Assembly: GCF_000772705.2 (NCBI RefSeq)
Contig: NZ_JSBW02000011.1
Location: forward strand, 1-50,557
Direction of reading: 5' to 3'
DNA: 50,557 nt
DNA from: Xanthomonas vasicola
GTDB taxonomy: Bacteria; Pseudomonadota; Gammaproteobacteria; Xanthomonadales; Xanthomonadaceae
In this document: one piece after another, positions 43,643 through 50,557 of the stretch
How positions within the stretch are numbered: position 1 is the stretch's first letter
How the letters are laid out: every line of letters starts with the position of its first letter
Notes under the pieces: generated by a model
Database searches by the model: none
Told to the model about the DNA's origin: nothing
Seen by the model: only the letters and a program-made list of their open reading frames with translations
Position numbers and translations under genes: made by a program

Positions 43643-43921
43643 ATGTTTCAATCTCTCTCCTCGCTATTGCTGGACAGCATTGTCCTGGCCCTGCCGATTA
43701 TCGGCATCGTCCGGTTTCGTGGTGTCCGGCTCAATTGGGCGACGCTGGCCGCCCTTCTCGCGGCGATGCTGAGCGCACGCTGCATCCAGGCAACCGCCGG
43801 GCGACCGGAGCAGGCGTTACCGATCCTATGCGCGACGTTGATCGGCGCATTCACCCTGTGCGCGATGGCGGTGTCCGCTCGCCATGCAACCGGCCGTAGC
43901 AGTCGAGAGAACGCCCCATGA
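43643..43921 (+). CDS. Small membrane protein at the head of the bacteriocin locus
   Basis: A 92-residue hydrophobic protein with two or three predicted membrane segments (about 5-24, 32-50 and 57-78: ALPILCATLIGAFTLCAMAV). I do not recognise a family. The ATG at 43643 has AAGGA about 10 bases upstream. The stop overlaps the ATG of the HlyD-type adaptor by 4 bases (ATGA), so the two are co-translated. The position suggests an accessory or immunity role in bacteriocin export. Confidence 0.65.
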   Translation: MFQSLSSLLLDSIVLALPIIGIVRFRGVRLNWATLAALLAAMLSARCIQATAGRPEQALPILCATLIGAFTLCAMAVSARHATGRSSRENAP

Positions 43922-45162
43922 CCCTGTTCCGCCAGGAAGTGCTGCAAGCACGCCACAACAGTTGGCTGGGCGGCATCTCCCTGGCGCAGCCCGTGCGGGC
44001 ATGGATGCTTGCCAGCGCCGCCGTCATCGTGGCGGCATCCGTCGTGGTCTTCCTGTGCTTGGGCACCTATGCCCACCGCTCCACGGTGACCGGGCACCTG
44101 GTGCCGATCAAAGGCCTGTCCACGGTGATGGCGCCGGCCACCGGCGTCGTGAGCCGGCTGGAGGTCAGCGAAGGGCAACCGGTCAAGGCCGGACAGATAC
44201 TCGGCGTGGTCACGGTCCCGCGCGCGACCCTGGGCAGCGGCGACACGCAGGCGGCACTGCAACACCAATTGCGCCAGCGCGGCGAAGGCTTGAAATCGTC
44301 CGAGCAAGCGCAGTTGCAGCAACTGGATGCACAAGAACAGGGCTTGCGTGCGCAGTTGGCCAATCTGCGCCAGGAATTGGTGCAGGTGGACGCAGAAATC
44401 GCTACCCGTCGCAACCAGATCGCGCTTGCCAATGAAGTGCTGCAACGCTGGCGCCAATTGCAGGACGACAAATACGTCAGCGTGCTGCAAATCAAGCAGC
44501 AGGAATCCAGCGCGCTGGAATACACCAGCCAGATGCAGGCCTTGCAGCGGCAGGCGACCGAAATGCGACGCAGCGCGGCGCAGATCGAACAGCAACTGCG
44601 TGTCTTGCCGGGACAACGCGGGGGCGTGCAGGCCGATTATCGACGGGATGCGGCGGCGGTGGAACAGGAACAGGTGCAAACCCAGGTCAATGGCGCCTTG
44701 GTGGTGACGGCGCCCGTGGCAGGCGTGGTGGCCACACAGATGGCAAAACCAGGGCAAGCGATCCAGCTCGGGCAACCCCTGCTAAGCGTGGTGCCGGGCG
44801 ATGGACGCCTGGAAGCCGAATTACTGGTTCCCAGCCGCGCCATCGGCTTTATCGCCCCTGGGGATACCGTGCTGCTGCGCTATCAAGCCTTCCCGTATCA
44901 GAAGTTTGGTCACCAGCAAGGCCGACTGAGCCGGATCAGCCGCAGTGCGCTGAGTTCGAGTGAACTGGGTGCGTTGATCGGCAATGTCCAGCAGGGGGAG
45001 CCGTATTACCGCGTCACCGTCGCGCTGGGTCGGCAAAGTGTCATGGCCTACGGCAAGCCCGAGATGCTCAAGCCGGGGATGCTGTTGCAGGCCGACATCA
45101 TCGGCGAGCGCAGAAGGCTGATCGAATGGGTGTTTGAACCTTTGTTTTCGCTTGATAAGTGA
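43918..45162 (+). CDS. HlyD-family periplasmic adaptor of a bacteriocin exporter (CvaA-like)
   Basis: A 414-residue membrane fusion protein. One membrane anchor (about 29-49), a biotinyl-lipoyl half motif (ATGVVSRLEVSEGQPVKAGQILGVV), a long coiled coil (about 120-230, Gln-rich), the second lipoyl half (APVAGVVATQMAKPGQAIQLGQPLL) and a beta-barrel. It bridges an inner-membrane ABC exporter and a TolC-type channel. It starts on the ATG overlapping the previous stop. The matching C39-peptidase ABC transporter is 3.3 kb downstream, separated by the precursor modules. Its last 12 codons belong to a segment that is repeated at 46309-46417. Confidence 0.9.
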   Translation: MTLFRQEVLQARHNSWLGGISLAQPVRAWMLASAAVIVAASVVVFLCLGTYAHRSTVTGHLVPIKGLSTVMAPATGVVSRLEVSEGQPVKAGQILGVVTVPRATLGSGDTQAALQHQLRQRGEGLKSSEQAQLQQLDAQEQGLRAQLANLRQELVQVDAEIATRRNQIALANEVLQRWRQLQDDKYVSVLQIKQQESSALEYTSQMQALQRQATEMRRSAAQIEQQLRVLPGQRGGVQADYRRDAAAVEQEQVQTQVNGALVVTAPVAGVVATQMAKPGQAIQLGQPLLSVVPGDGRLEAELLVPSRAIGFIAPGDTVLLRYQAFPYQKFGHQQGRLSRISRSALSSSELGALIGNVQQGEPYYRVTVALGRQSVMAYGKPEMLKPGMLLQADIIGERRRLIEWVFEPLFSLDK

Positions 45163-45236
45163 ATGATTTCGATGGATCAATAGACCAATACCTGCAATCA
45201 AGATGTTCAGGGGCGATTTGCAAGTGAGATCGCCAG
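45127..45236 (+). repeat. Module repeat, copy 1 (3' end of hlyD-type gene plus leader region)
   Basis: 110 bases that align with 46309-46417 at roughly 80% identity by eye, with one gap. The first 36 bases are the adaptor's C-terminal codons (WVFEPLFSLDK, stop). The rest is untranslated sequence with shared blocks such as AAGTGAATGATTT, GATGGATC, AATCAAGAT, TTCAGGG and GTGAGATCGCCAG. It precedes the first precursor gene. Confidence 0.9.
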
Positions 45237-45315
45237 AGAATATTCCTAGATGTGAAATGAAGGTTGATTTTCCCCGGCGCAGGGTTTGCGTCAAATTGAC
45301 TGTAAGAGGTGTTAT

Positions 45316-45456
45316 ATGCGTGAGTTGACTCTTGAAGAAACAATTGCTGTTGCTGGCGGGCTTGAAGCCGGTTGTTCATACACCAAGACTGTTACCAAAA
45401 ACCCCGATGGCAGCACCACGACCACAACAACGGTTGAGTGCCACGCAAAAGGCTGA
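45316..45456 (+). CDS. Double-glycine-leader bacteriocin precursor 1
   Basis: A 46-residue peptide. The leader is MRELTLEETIAVAGG, with hydrophobic positions and a Gly-Gly end recognised by C39-peptidase exporters. The predicted mature part is 31 residues (LEAGC... to ...ECHAKG), Thr-rich, with two cysteines (C20 and C42) that could form a disulfide. RBS AGAGG is 7 bases before the ATG at 45316. It lies 154 bases after the HlyD-type gene and is followed 13 bases later by a strong hairpin. No known bacteriocin family is recognised in the mature part. Confidence 0.82.
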   Translation: MRELTLEETIAVAGGLEAGCSYTKTVTKNPDGSTTTTTTVECHAKG

Positions 45457-45469
45457 TTTTTAATTCACC

Positions 45470-45500
45470 ATGAGGCATCGACCTAGTGTCGATGCCTCAT
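45470..45500 (+). terminator. Strong hairpin after precursor 1
   Basis: ATGAGGCATCGAC and GTCGATGCCTCAT form a perfect 13-bp stem around CTAGT, 13 bases after the precursor stop. TTTTT precedes the stem and TTAT follows, so it could end transcripts from either strand or protect the precursor mRNA 3' end. Confidence 0.7.
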
Positions 45501-45528
45501 TTATGAAAATCCACGAAGAGCCCTGCGA

Positions 45529-46269
45529 ATGATTAACTCTACAATCCGGATGACATTCCTTCTTGTAACTATTTTTTTCTGTGGAAATCTGCATGCAGAC
45601 TGGAAGAGGGTTTCTTCGGATGCTATAGAGTTGCGCGGTGACGTTGATTCAAATTCAGATGTCGAATATTTCGAGATCGCGAAGGGCGGCTATTCAAAAA
45701 TTGTTGTCCATAGCTTAGGTGGCTACCCCTTGGTTGCGCTTAAAATTGCCGAAGACATTGTTCGACGCCGTCCGGTTGAAGTGAAAGTCGATGGAATATG
45801 CCTATCAGCATGCGCCACTTATATTGCGATGGCAGCCTCGTCGTTGACTGTCGATTGTGGGGCGGTTCTTGGTTGGCATGGGACGTTGCCTACCGGGAAT
45901 GAGGGGGAGGCCATGTTGATGGCGGAAGGAGGACCCAGGACTTTGGGGGCGAAATATCGTGATTGGCTGGAGAAATTTCATGCCGAGGAGAGAGTTTTTT
46001 ACACTCGTGCTGGCGTGAAATATAAAATCCTGGAACGTGCGGATCAGCAGGTAAGGAAGAATCCTGGAAAATTGGATGAGTACAAATTTGATGAAAAGAC
46101 CGCGGAGTATACCTATACAACCACCCCGTCTGTATGGGTGCCTCAGCGCGCTACGCTGGAAAAATATGGAGTTAATGGGCTACAGTATTGCCAGAAATAT
46201 ACCGACGAGATGGTTCGAGATGCTATGAAGAAGGCTGGTATCAAGTCGAACTTCGTATTGGACAAGTAA
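45529..46269 (+). CDS. Secreted ClpP/crotonase-fold protein (COG3904-like)
   Basis: A 246-residue protein with a signal peptide (about MTFLLVTIFFCGNLHADW). It has a ClpP/SppA-like core. IVVHSLGGYPLVALKIAEDI and VKVDGICLSACATYIAMAASS (Ser in SAC as the candidate nucleophile) are followed by GAVLGWHGTLP, with a His as the candidate second catalytic residue. The C-terminal ~100 residues are charged and Tyr-rich. The codon use and GC are lower than in the flanking chromosome. It occupies the slot where an immunity or maturation gene would be expected for precursor 1, but a protease-like fold in this position is unusual. Function unknown. Confidence 0.7.
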   Translation: MINSTIRMTFLLVTIFFCGNLHADWKRVSSDAIELRGDVDSNSDVEYFEIAKGGYSKIVVHSLGGYPLVALKIAEDIVRRRPVEVKVDGICLSACATYIAMAASSLTVDCGAVLGWHGTLPTGNEGEAMLMAEGGPRTLGAKYRDWLEKFHAEERVFYTRAGVKYKILERADQQVRKNPGKLDEYKFDEKTAEYTYTTTPSVWVPQRATLEKYGVNGLQYCQKYTDEMVRDAMKKAGIKSNFVLDK

Positions 46270-46308
46270 GGCATTTCCAGTGGATGCATTGATGGGTCTG
46301 CTTACAGG

Positions 46309-46417
46309 TGGCTGTTTGAACCGTTGTTGTCGCTTGGTAAGTGAATGATTTTGATGGATCGACGGAGCGATGCCTGTAATCAAGATTTTCAGGGCGCTTC
46401 GTGAGTGAGATCGCCAG
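46309..46417 (+). repeat. Module repeat, copy 2 (hlyD-tail remnant)
   Basis: The sequence reads TGGCTGTTTGAACCGTTG and in one frame encodes WLFEPLLSLGK followed by a stop, matching the last codons of the HlyD-type protein (WVFEPLFSLDK). There is no hlyD gene before it. It continues with the same untranslated blocks as copy 1 and ends about 56 bases before precursor 2. Confidence 0.9.
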
Positions 46418-46472
46418 CCAATAGCGGGCGCCTACGGTGCAAGGTATGCACCATCATCAGTGGAGAAGTACG

Positions 46473-46670
46473 ATGCGCGATATGACAACTGAAGAAATCA
46501 TGGAAGTGAGTGGCGGCAGCCCTGCATCTCAGTTCAATGGCTATGCGGATTTACTTATTGCAGGAGGCGCACTTGCTGTAAGCACGGGCGTACTAGCTGG
46601 TGCTGGAGCATTCGCGCTCGGCCTGGGAGGAAGCATGAAGCTCGCTCTTGTCCTTACTGATTCGCTTTAA
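46473..46670 (+). CDS. Double-glycine-leader bacteriocin precursor 2 (glycine-zipper type)
   Basis: A 65-residue peptide. The leader is MRDMTTEEIMEVSGG, similar in pattern to precursor 1. The mature part (about 50 residues) is hydrophobic and Gly/Ala-rich (LLIAGGALAVSTGVLAGAGA, ALGLGGS), with GxxxG spacings typical of membrane-inserting class II bacteriocins and microcins. The ATG at 46473 has GGAG 7 bases upstream; the longer open frame from 46437 is not used. It is followed after 5 bases by a 14-bp hairpin. Confidence 0.82.
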   Translation: MRDMTTEEIMEVSGGSPASQFNGYADLLIAGGALAVSTGVLAGAGAFALGLGGSMKLALVLTDSL

Positions 46671-46675
46671 TAACT

Positions 46676-46707
46676 ATGATGTCCCCGAGTACTCTCGGGG
46701 ACATCAT
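46676..46707 (+). terminator. Perfect 14-bp hairpin after precursor 2
   Basis: ATGATGTCCCCGAG and CTCGGGGACATCAT pair perfectly around TACT, five bases after the precursor stop and 13 bases before the next ATG. No T-run follows, so it may act as an attenuator or 3' stabiliser, giving more precursor than downstream protein. Confidence 0.7.
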
Positions 46708-46720
46708 GCAGGAAATAAAA

Positions 46721-47122
46721 ATGAAAGCCATTCACAAGAAGATTCTTGCATGCACGATAGCCATAGTTTCATTTGTATTGTTTGCCATTTCTTTCATAGT
46801 GCATGAAGAATGGCCATTTCCACTAATTGGATGGTTGACTGGAACTTTCTTTTATGCCCTTGGATTAATGTCAATCTATAATTACATCCTTGGCTCTCAC
46901 AAGGGGCATGTCGTATATTTCAGAATGCTGGTAGTTTACTTGCTTTTGTCAATCATCTTTCTAATCCGTTCCTATGGATTTTTTCTTGGACTTGGATACT
47001 GGGTTACAGGCGCGATAATTGTTTTTACCCTCTGGTTAATTGTTCGCCCATATCAATCAAAAATAAAGGCGGAGAAATCGGCAGGAATAAGGCGAGACTA
47101 CTTTTCGGGAGACCAGTATTGA
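46721..47122 (+). CDS. Small multi-spanning membrane protein, candidate immunity protein
   Basis: A 133-residue protein with four predicted membrane helices (about 7-27, 34-54, 65-83 and 88-108) and a charged tail. No family is recognised. The ATG at 46721 has AGGAA 7 bases upstream; longer frames start within the hairpin and are unlikely. It directly follows precursor 2, the usual position of a cognate immunity gene, and its membrane nature suits protection against a membrane-active peptide. The region is clearly AT-richer than the flanking chromosome. Confidence 0.65.
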   Translation: MKAIHKKILACTIAIVSFVLFAISFIVHEEWPFPLIGWLTGTFFYALGLMSIYNYILGSHKGHVVYFRMLVVYLLLSIIFLIRSYGFFLGLGYWVTGAIIVFTLWLIVRPYQSKIKAEKSAGIRRDYFSGDQY

Positions 47123-47616
47123 AAATATAAATTTAATTCATGGAAAATAATGGAGGCGATTATTTATCACCAATCAATAACATTAACACGAACAAAATCC
47201 TGCACTCCTGTCTGCTCTATGCATATGTTTACTAGTCTGGATGATTTCCGCAATCCTTTATGATTACATAATTCTTACTGCATTGTGATTTTTATTGGCG
47301 TTATCATTTCAGTCTTTGCATATAAAAAAATTTCTCGGAATTCACTCCCATAAAGAACATTATGTCCAAGGCCAATATTTCAGAATTTATTTAACCAGAT
47401 CAGTCGGCTACCGGGATAATAGCGCAGTATTGCGCATTGGAAACATGCATCATGCATTGGAATTCAGACGAGAGTTTTCCCCACACGCCAGACAGATGGT
47501 CAGCATGGCGGCCGCCTTGGGGACGTCGATTAGAGGGTGAATCAGCAGTACGACGCGCGACTTGGCAATGGCATCCATTCGACCCGATCATCGTGTCGAT
47601 CCCAGGCGAAAAATCA
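47123..47616. other. Gene-free spacer
   Basis: 494 bases. The first ~280 are AT-rich with no frame worth calling. A GC-rich patch follows (about 47440-47610) that looks like a common Xanthomonas intergenic relic: on the minus strand it reads VVLLIHPLIDVPKAAAMLTI without a start or stop context. A promoter for the rhomboid and exporter genes could lie here, but none is clear. Confidence 0.45.
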
Positions 47617-48495
47617 ATGCTGCCCCCAATTTGCTTTGGAAGCATGGCGCGTCAAATTCAAAAAAGAATCCTTTTTCAATGCATTTTATTACTTTCCATG
47701 ATGTTGTGCATGGCACTATGCTTTGCAATTTTAAGCCTTGAAAAAAACACCACCTACTTCGTCAAGGCAAGTGCCGCCGTTATATTGTTTGCTATATATT
47801 TATTTCTTCAATATATTTTTATCTTTCGAAGATTATCCAGTCTATGCGAATATTCTCGGTTTTCCGCATGGTGCTATCTGCAGCCGAGCAAGCAACCGCT
47901 TTCAATCGCCGTCATGATGATGGCGATCGGTGGAATTCAACTCTACCTGCAGACACGCGCCGGCAGCCTTTTCGGCCTGATCGAGCAGTACGGGCTTGTT
48001 TTCCAAGATGCGCCGCACCAACCATGGCGCTATTTCAGTGGGCCTTTCCTGCATTCCGGTGTTGCACACTGGACCTCTAACTTTTCTTTACTTATGGTTG
48101 CAGCCGGGCTTTCTTTCTCGCTTGGCCGGGCGCTGGTTATCTGGCTGACGTTCTTATCCGGGGTATTGTTGCCCGCATTTTTATTGACCTTCCTCCCGCA
48201 TTGGGTCGGCTCGGACGCATTCCTCGGCATCTCCGGTGGAGTATTTGCGTTATATGGATGGATTGTCGGTATATCGCTACGCAATCGTCAGATATTCCCG
48301 CCGGCTCTCTGGTGGCTGCTTGCATATTTCGCATTGGCAACGATGCTGGCTTCCTCCTTGCTCTCCCCTCGCACGAGTTGGTTTGCGCATGCATCAGGTT
48401 TGCTGTTGGGGCTTGCGATTGGCTTCTGGGAGATAGGATTCAAGCATGAGCTTAAAAAACCAATATTGGCATCATCGGCCACTGGAGCAAGCTGA
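47617..48495 (+). CDS. Rhomboid-family intramembrane serine protease
   Basis: A roughly 292-residue membrane protein. Rhomboid hallmarks are all present: HSGVAHWTSN (HxxxxHxxxN in TM2), GISGGVFALYG with the catalytic Ser206 (GxSG), and FAHASGLLLGLAIG with the catalytic His258. Two or three extra N-terminal membrane segments precede the core. The start is uncertain: ATG at 47617 or 47644, neither with a good RBS; upstream sequence in frame is Trp/Arg-rich and looks non-coding. It ends 3 bases before the exporter ATG, so they form an operon. It may be an immunity, maturation or quality-control factor of the bacteriocin system. Confidence 0.82.
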   Translation: MLPPICFGSMARQIQKRILFQCILLLSMMLCMALCFAILSLEKNTTYFVKASAAVILFAIYLFLQYIFIFRRLSSLCEYSRFSAWCYLQPSKQPLSIAVMMMAIGGIQLYLQTRAGSLFGLIEQYGLVFQDAPHQPWRYFSGPFLHSGVAHWTSNFSLLMVAAGLSFSLGRALVIWLTFLSGVLLPAFLLTFLPHWVGSDAFLGISGGVFALYGWIVGISLRNRQIFPPALWWLLAYFALATMLASSLLSPRTSWFAHASGLLLGLAIGFWEIGFKHELKKPILASSATGAS

Positions 48496-48498
48496 GCG

Positions 48499-50406
48499 AT
48501 GAAAGCGATTGTGCAAGCAGAAGCAAGCGAATGCGGGCTGGCGTCATTGGCAATGGTGGCGTCGGCGCATGGCATGCAACTCGGCCTGCCCGAGTTACGC
48601 AGGCGTTTCCACTTGTCGCTCAAGGGTATCCGACTCAACCAGTTGGTCCAGATTGCCCAGACGCTGGGCTTCTCCACCCGTCCGCTGCGGCTGGAGATGG
48701 AACATCTGGATCAACTCGCCCTGCCTTGCGTCCTGCACTGGGATCTCAACCACTTCGTTGTGCTGGCCAAGGTTGGAAAAACCAAAGCGACTATCCTCGA
48801 CCCGGCCATCGGCGAGCGCAGGTTATCGCTCAGCGAGGTATCCCAGCACTTTACCGGCGTGGCACTGGAGCTGACGCCTACTACCGAGTTCAAACAGCAC
48901 AAGGCAGCACCCTCCATTTCCGCACGCCAACTCACCGGCCCCATCCGTGGGCTGTGGAGTGCGCTGTCGCAGATCGCGTTGTTGTCGCTGGCGTTGCAGG
49001 TCTTCGTCATCCTGGCGCCGTTCTACACGCAATGGGTGGTGGACCAGGTGCTGGTGTCGGCGGACCGCGACTTACTCGTGGTGCTGGGGCTGGGGTTCGG
49101 ATTGGCGCTGCTGTTGCAAGTCTGCATTGGCCTGCTGCGTGGTTGGTCGGTGGTGTCTCTCTCCTCCAGACTCGGATTGCAGTGGATGGGCAACGTGTTC
49201 GCGCACCTGCTCAAGTTGCCGCTGGACTTTTTCGAAAAGCGGCACCTGGGCGATGTCACCTCGCGCATGTCCTCGGTGCAGACCATTCAACACACGCTTA
49301 CCACCAGCTTCGTCGAGGCGATGATCGATGGCGTGATGGCGCTGGTGACGTTGGTGCTGATGCTCATTTATAGCTGGAAGCTGGCATTGGTGACGCTGCT
49401 GGCGGTCGCGCTCTATCTTGTCATCCGTGCCATTGCCTATCGGCCCATGCGCGACCGTACCGAACAACAGTTAGTGGCCGCGGCCAAGCAACAGACGCAT
49501 TTGTTGGAATCGCTGCGTGGCATGCAAAGCTTGAAAGTGGCCGGTGAAGAATCGGTGCGCCGTTCCACTTACGAGAACTTACTCAACGACACCGTCAATC
49601 AGGACGTGAAGCTGGCGCGGATGTCCCTGGGCTTCAATACGGCCAGCCAGTTGGTGTTCGGCCTGGAGCGCATCGCGGTGATCTGGATCGGCGCCAGGTT
49701 GGCGCTGGACAATGTGTTCTCGGTCGGCATGCTGGTCGCTTACCTGGCCTACAAGGACCAGTTCGCCATGCGCGTGAGCGGGTTGATCGATAAATGGATC
49801 GAGTTCCGCATGCTGCGCCTGCACGGCGAGCGGCTGGCCGATATCGTGTTGACCCCGCCGGAAGAGCATCACGCACAACCGCACGCGCTGCCACCCGCCG
49901 AGCCAAGCATCGCGGTGGAAGGGCTGTCGTTTCGCTACGCCGACGGCGAGCCGTGGGTGGTCAAGGACTGCTGTTTCACGATTGCACCGGGGGAATCGGT
50001 GGCTATCATTGGTGGGTCTGGTTGCGGCAAGACAACGCTAGTGAAACTCTTGCTGGGTTTACTCACGCCCAGCGAGGGCACGATCCGGATCGGCGGGCAC
50101 GATCTGCATAAACTCGGCCCGCGCAATGTGCGCGCGATGATCGGCGTGGTGATGCAGGACGATCAATTGTTCGCAGGCAGTATCGCCGACAATATCGGTT
50201 TCTTCGATACGGATTTCGACCTGGAACGGATCGAGGCGGCGGCGCAGTTGGCGGCGGTGCACGAGGATATCGCCGCGATGCCGATGGGCTATCACAGCCT
50301 GATCGGCGACATGGGGAGTTCGCTTTCGGGTGGCCAGAAGCAGCGGATTATTCTCGCGCGTGCGCTGTATCGGCAACCGAAGCTGCTCTTCCTAGGGATG
50401 GTCTGA
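48499..50406 (+). CDS. C39-peptidase bacteriocin ABC exporter (CvaB-like), truncated by an insertion
   Basis: A peptidase-containing ABC transporter that cuts Gly-Gly leaders and exports the peptide. C39 domain: catalytic C12 (AEASECGLASLAMVASAHG), H85 (DLNHFVVL) and D101. Six membrane helices occupy about 155-430. The nucleotide-binding domain has Walker A (GGSGCGKTT, about 504-512), the Q-loop region (GVVMQDDQLF) and the signature LSGGQKQR (about 609-616). The frame then ends as LLFLGMV and stop where LLFLDEATSALD is expected. Walker B, the D-loop and the H-loop are lost, and about 75 residues are missing. It should not hydrolyse ATP. The likely cause is the insertion starting at 50396. Confidence 0.88.
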   Translation: MKAIVQAEASECGLASLAMVASAHGMQLGLPELRRRFHLSLKGIRLNQLVQIAQTLGFSTRPLRLEMEHLDQLALPCVLHWDLNHFVVLAKVGKTKATILDPAIGERRLSLSEVSQHFTGVALELTPTTEFKQHKAAPSISARQLTGPIRGLWSALSQIALLSLALQVFVILAPFYTQWVVDQVLVSADRDLLVVLGLGFGLALLLQVCIGLLRGWSVVSLSSRLGLQWMGNVFAHLLKLPLDFFEKRHLGDVTSRMSSVQTIQHTLTTSFVEAMIDGVMALVTLVLMLIYSWKLALVTLLAVALYLVIRAIAYRPMRDRTEQQLVAAAKQQTHLLESLRGMQSLKVAGEESVRRSTYENLLNDTVNQDVKLARMSLGFNTASQLVFGLERIAVIWIGARLALDNVFSVGMLVAYLAYKDQFAMRVSGLIDKWIEFRMLRLHGERLADIVLTPPEEHHAQPHALPPAEPSIAVEGLSFRYADGEPWVVKDCCFTIAPGESVAIIGGSGCGKTTLVKLLLGLLTPSEGTIRIGGHDLHKLGPRNVRAMIGVVMQDDQLFAGSIADNIGFFDTDFDLERIEAAAQLAAVHEDIAAMPMGYHSLIGDMGSSLSGGQKQRIILARALYRQPKLLFLGMV

Positions 50407-50557
50407 TCAACGCGACCGGGAAACCAAGCAAACCGCATCCGCCGCGCTGAGGGCGCTCAAATCGCCGATTTTTTGCCGGTTTCGGCCGTTTGCGGGGTGT
50501 TGCCTGGGTTACAGGCACAGCTTCCCCGCAGCAGGCATTAACGCTTTGCGCGTCAGC
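50396..50557. mobile_element. Probable left end of an insertion sequence (IS5-type target)
   Basis: Homology of the exporter stops at CTAG (50392-50395) and an unrelated sequence starts with GGATGGTCTGATCAACG. CTAG is a typical duplicated target of IS5-group elements. The following 150 bases are non-coding in all frames and resemble an IS leader. The transposase lies beyond the window, so the family is not confirmed. Confidence 0.55.

Noticed and set aside
47437..47616. 60-residue N-terminal extension of the rhomboid protein
   Set aside because: The extension is Trp/Arg-rich, lies in a GC-rich intergenic relic and lacks an RBS.
1..50557. CRISPR arrays, tRNA or rRNA genes
   Set aside because: No spaced direct repeats of CRISPR type and no cloverleaf or rRNA sequence was seen on reading both strands; a tRNAscan run was not possible.

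Overview
The window looks like a chromosomal segment of a plant-pathogenic Xanthomonas. It is GC-rich with Xanthomonas-type coding. It carries two type III effector genes of the XopL and XopK type behind plant-inducible-promoter (PIP) boxes, an IS1478-like transposase remnant, a complete Pil-Chp twitching-motility chemosensory cluster, and a set of Tat-exported glycosidases typical of Xanthomonas N-glycan degradation loci. Product calls come from reading motifs in the translations; no database search was run.

Layout. 1-870: nested insertion-sequence debris and a dispersed repeat. 871-2973: a two-domain glycosyltransferase (minus). 3297-10149: housekeeping genes on the plus strand (PBP1b, a small lipoprotein, a YoaA/DinG-type Fe-S helicase, TsaB, an ADP-ribosylglycohydrolase). 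10451-12273: tonB-like gene and gshB (minus, overlapping). 12510-24693: pilG-pilH-pilI-pilJ-chpA-chpB-like-chpC, with a very large ChpA (2325 aa) and a CheB homologue that has lost its catalytic residues. 25085-27439: a GNAT acetyltransferase convergent with an unknown membrane-anchored protein that carries an 11-bp tandem repeat inside the coding region. 27553-29345: aspartylglucosaminidase and cutC. 29447-36833: an effector island with xopL, a BNR/sialidase-like protein, a rebB gene with a compensated double frameshift, a small unknown gene and xopK. 36883-42768: GH35, GH92 and GH125 glycosidases on the minus strand. 43643-50406: an AT-richer bacteriocin-type locus.

Working together. The aspartylglucosaminidase, GH92 and GH125 mannosidases and GH35 galactosidase form a logical pathway for trimming plant N-glycans, and the effector island sits between the two halves of that set. 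The Pil-Chp genes control type IV pilus twitching.

The most unusual region is the last 7.6 kb. An HlyD-type adaptor, a C39-peptidase ABC exporter and two short precursors with double-glycine leaders form a contact/class II-type bacteriocin locus. Each precursor sits in the same module: a 110-bp segment duplicated from the 3' end of the hlyD gene, then the precursor, then a near-perfect hairpin, then a different downstream gene (a ClpP-fold secreted protein in one, a small multi-spanning membrane protein in the other). A rhomboid-type protease gene lies 3 bp before the exporter gene. The exporter gene is cut at Walker B by what looks like an insertion sequence, so the system is probably broken or dependent on another exporter in this strain.
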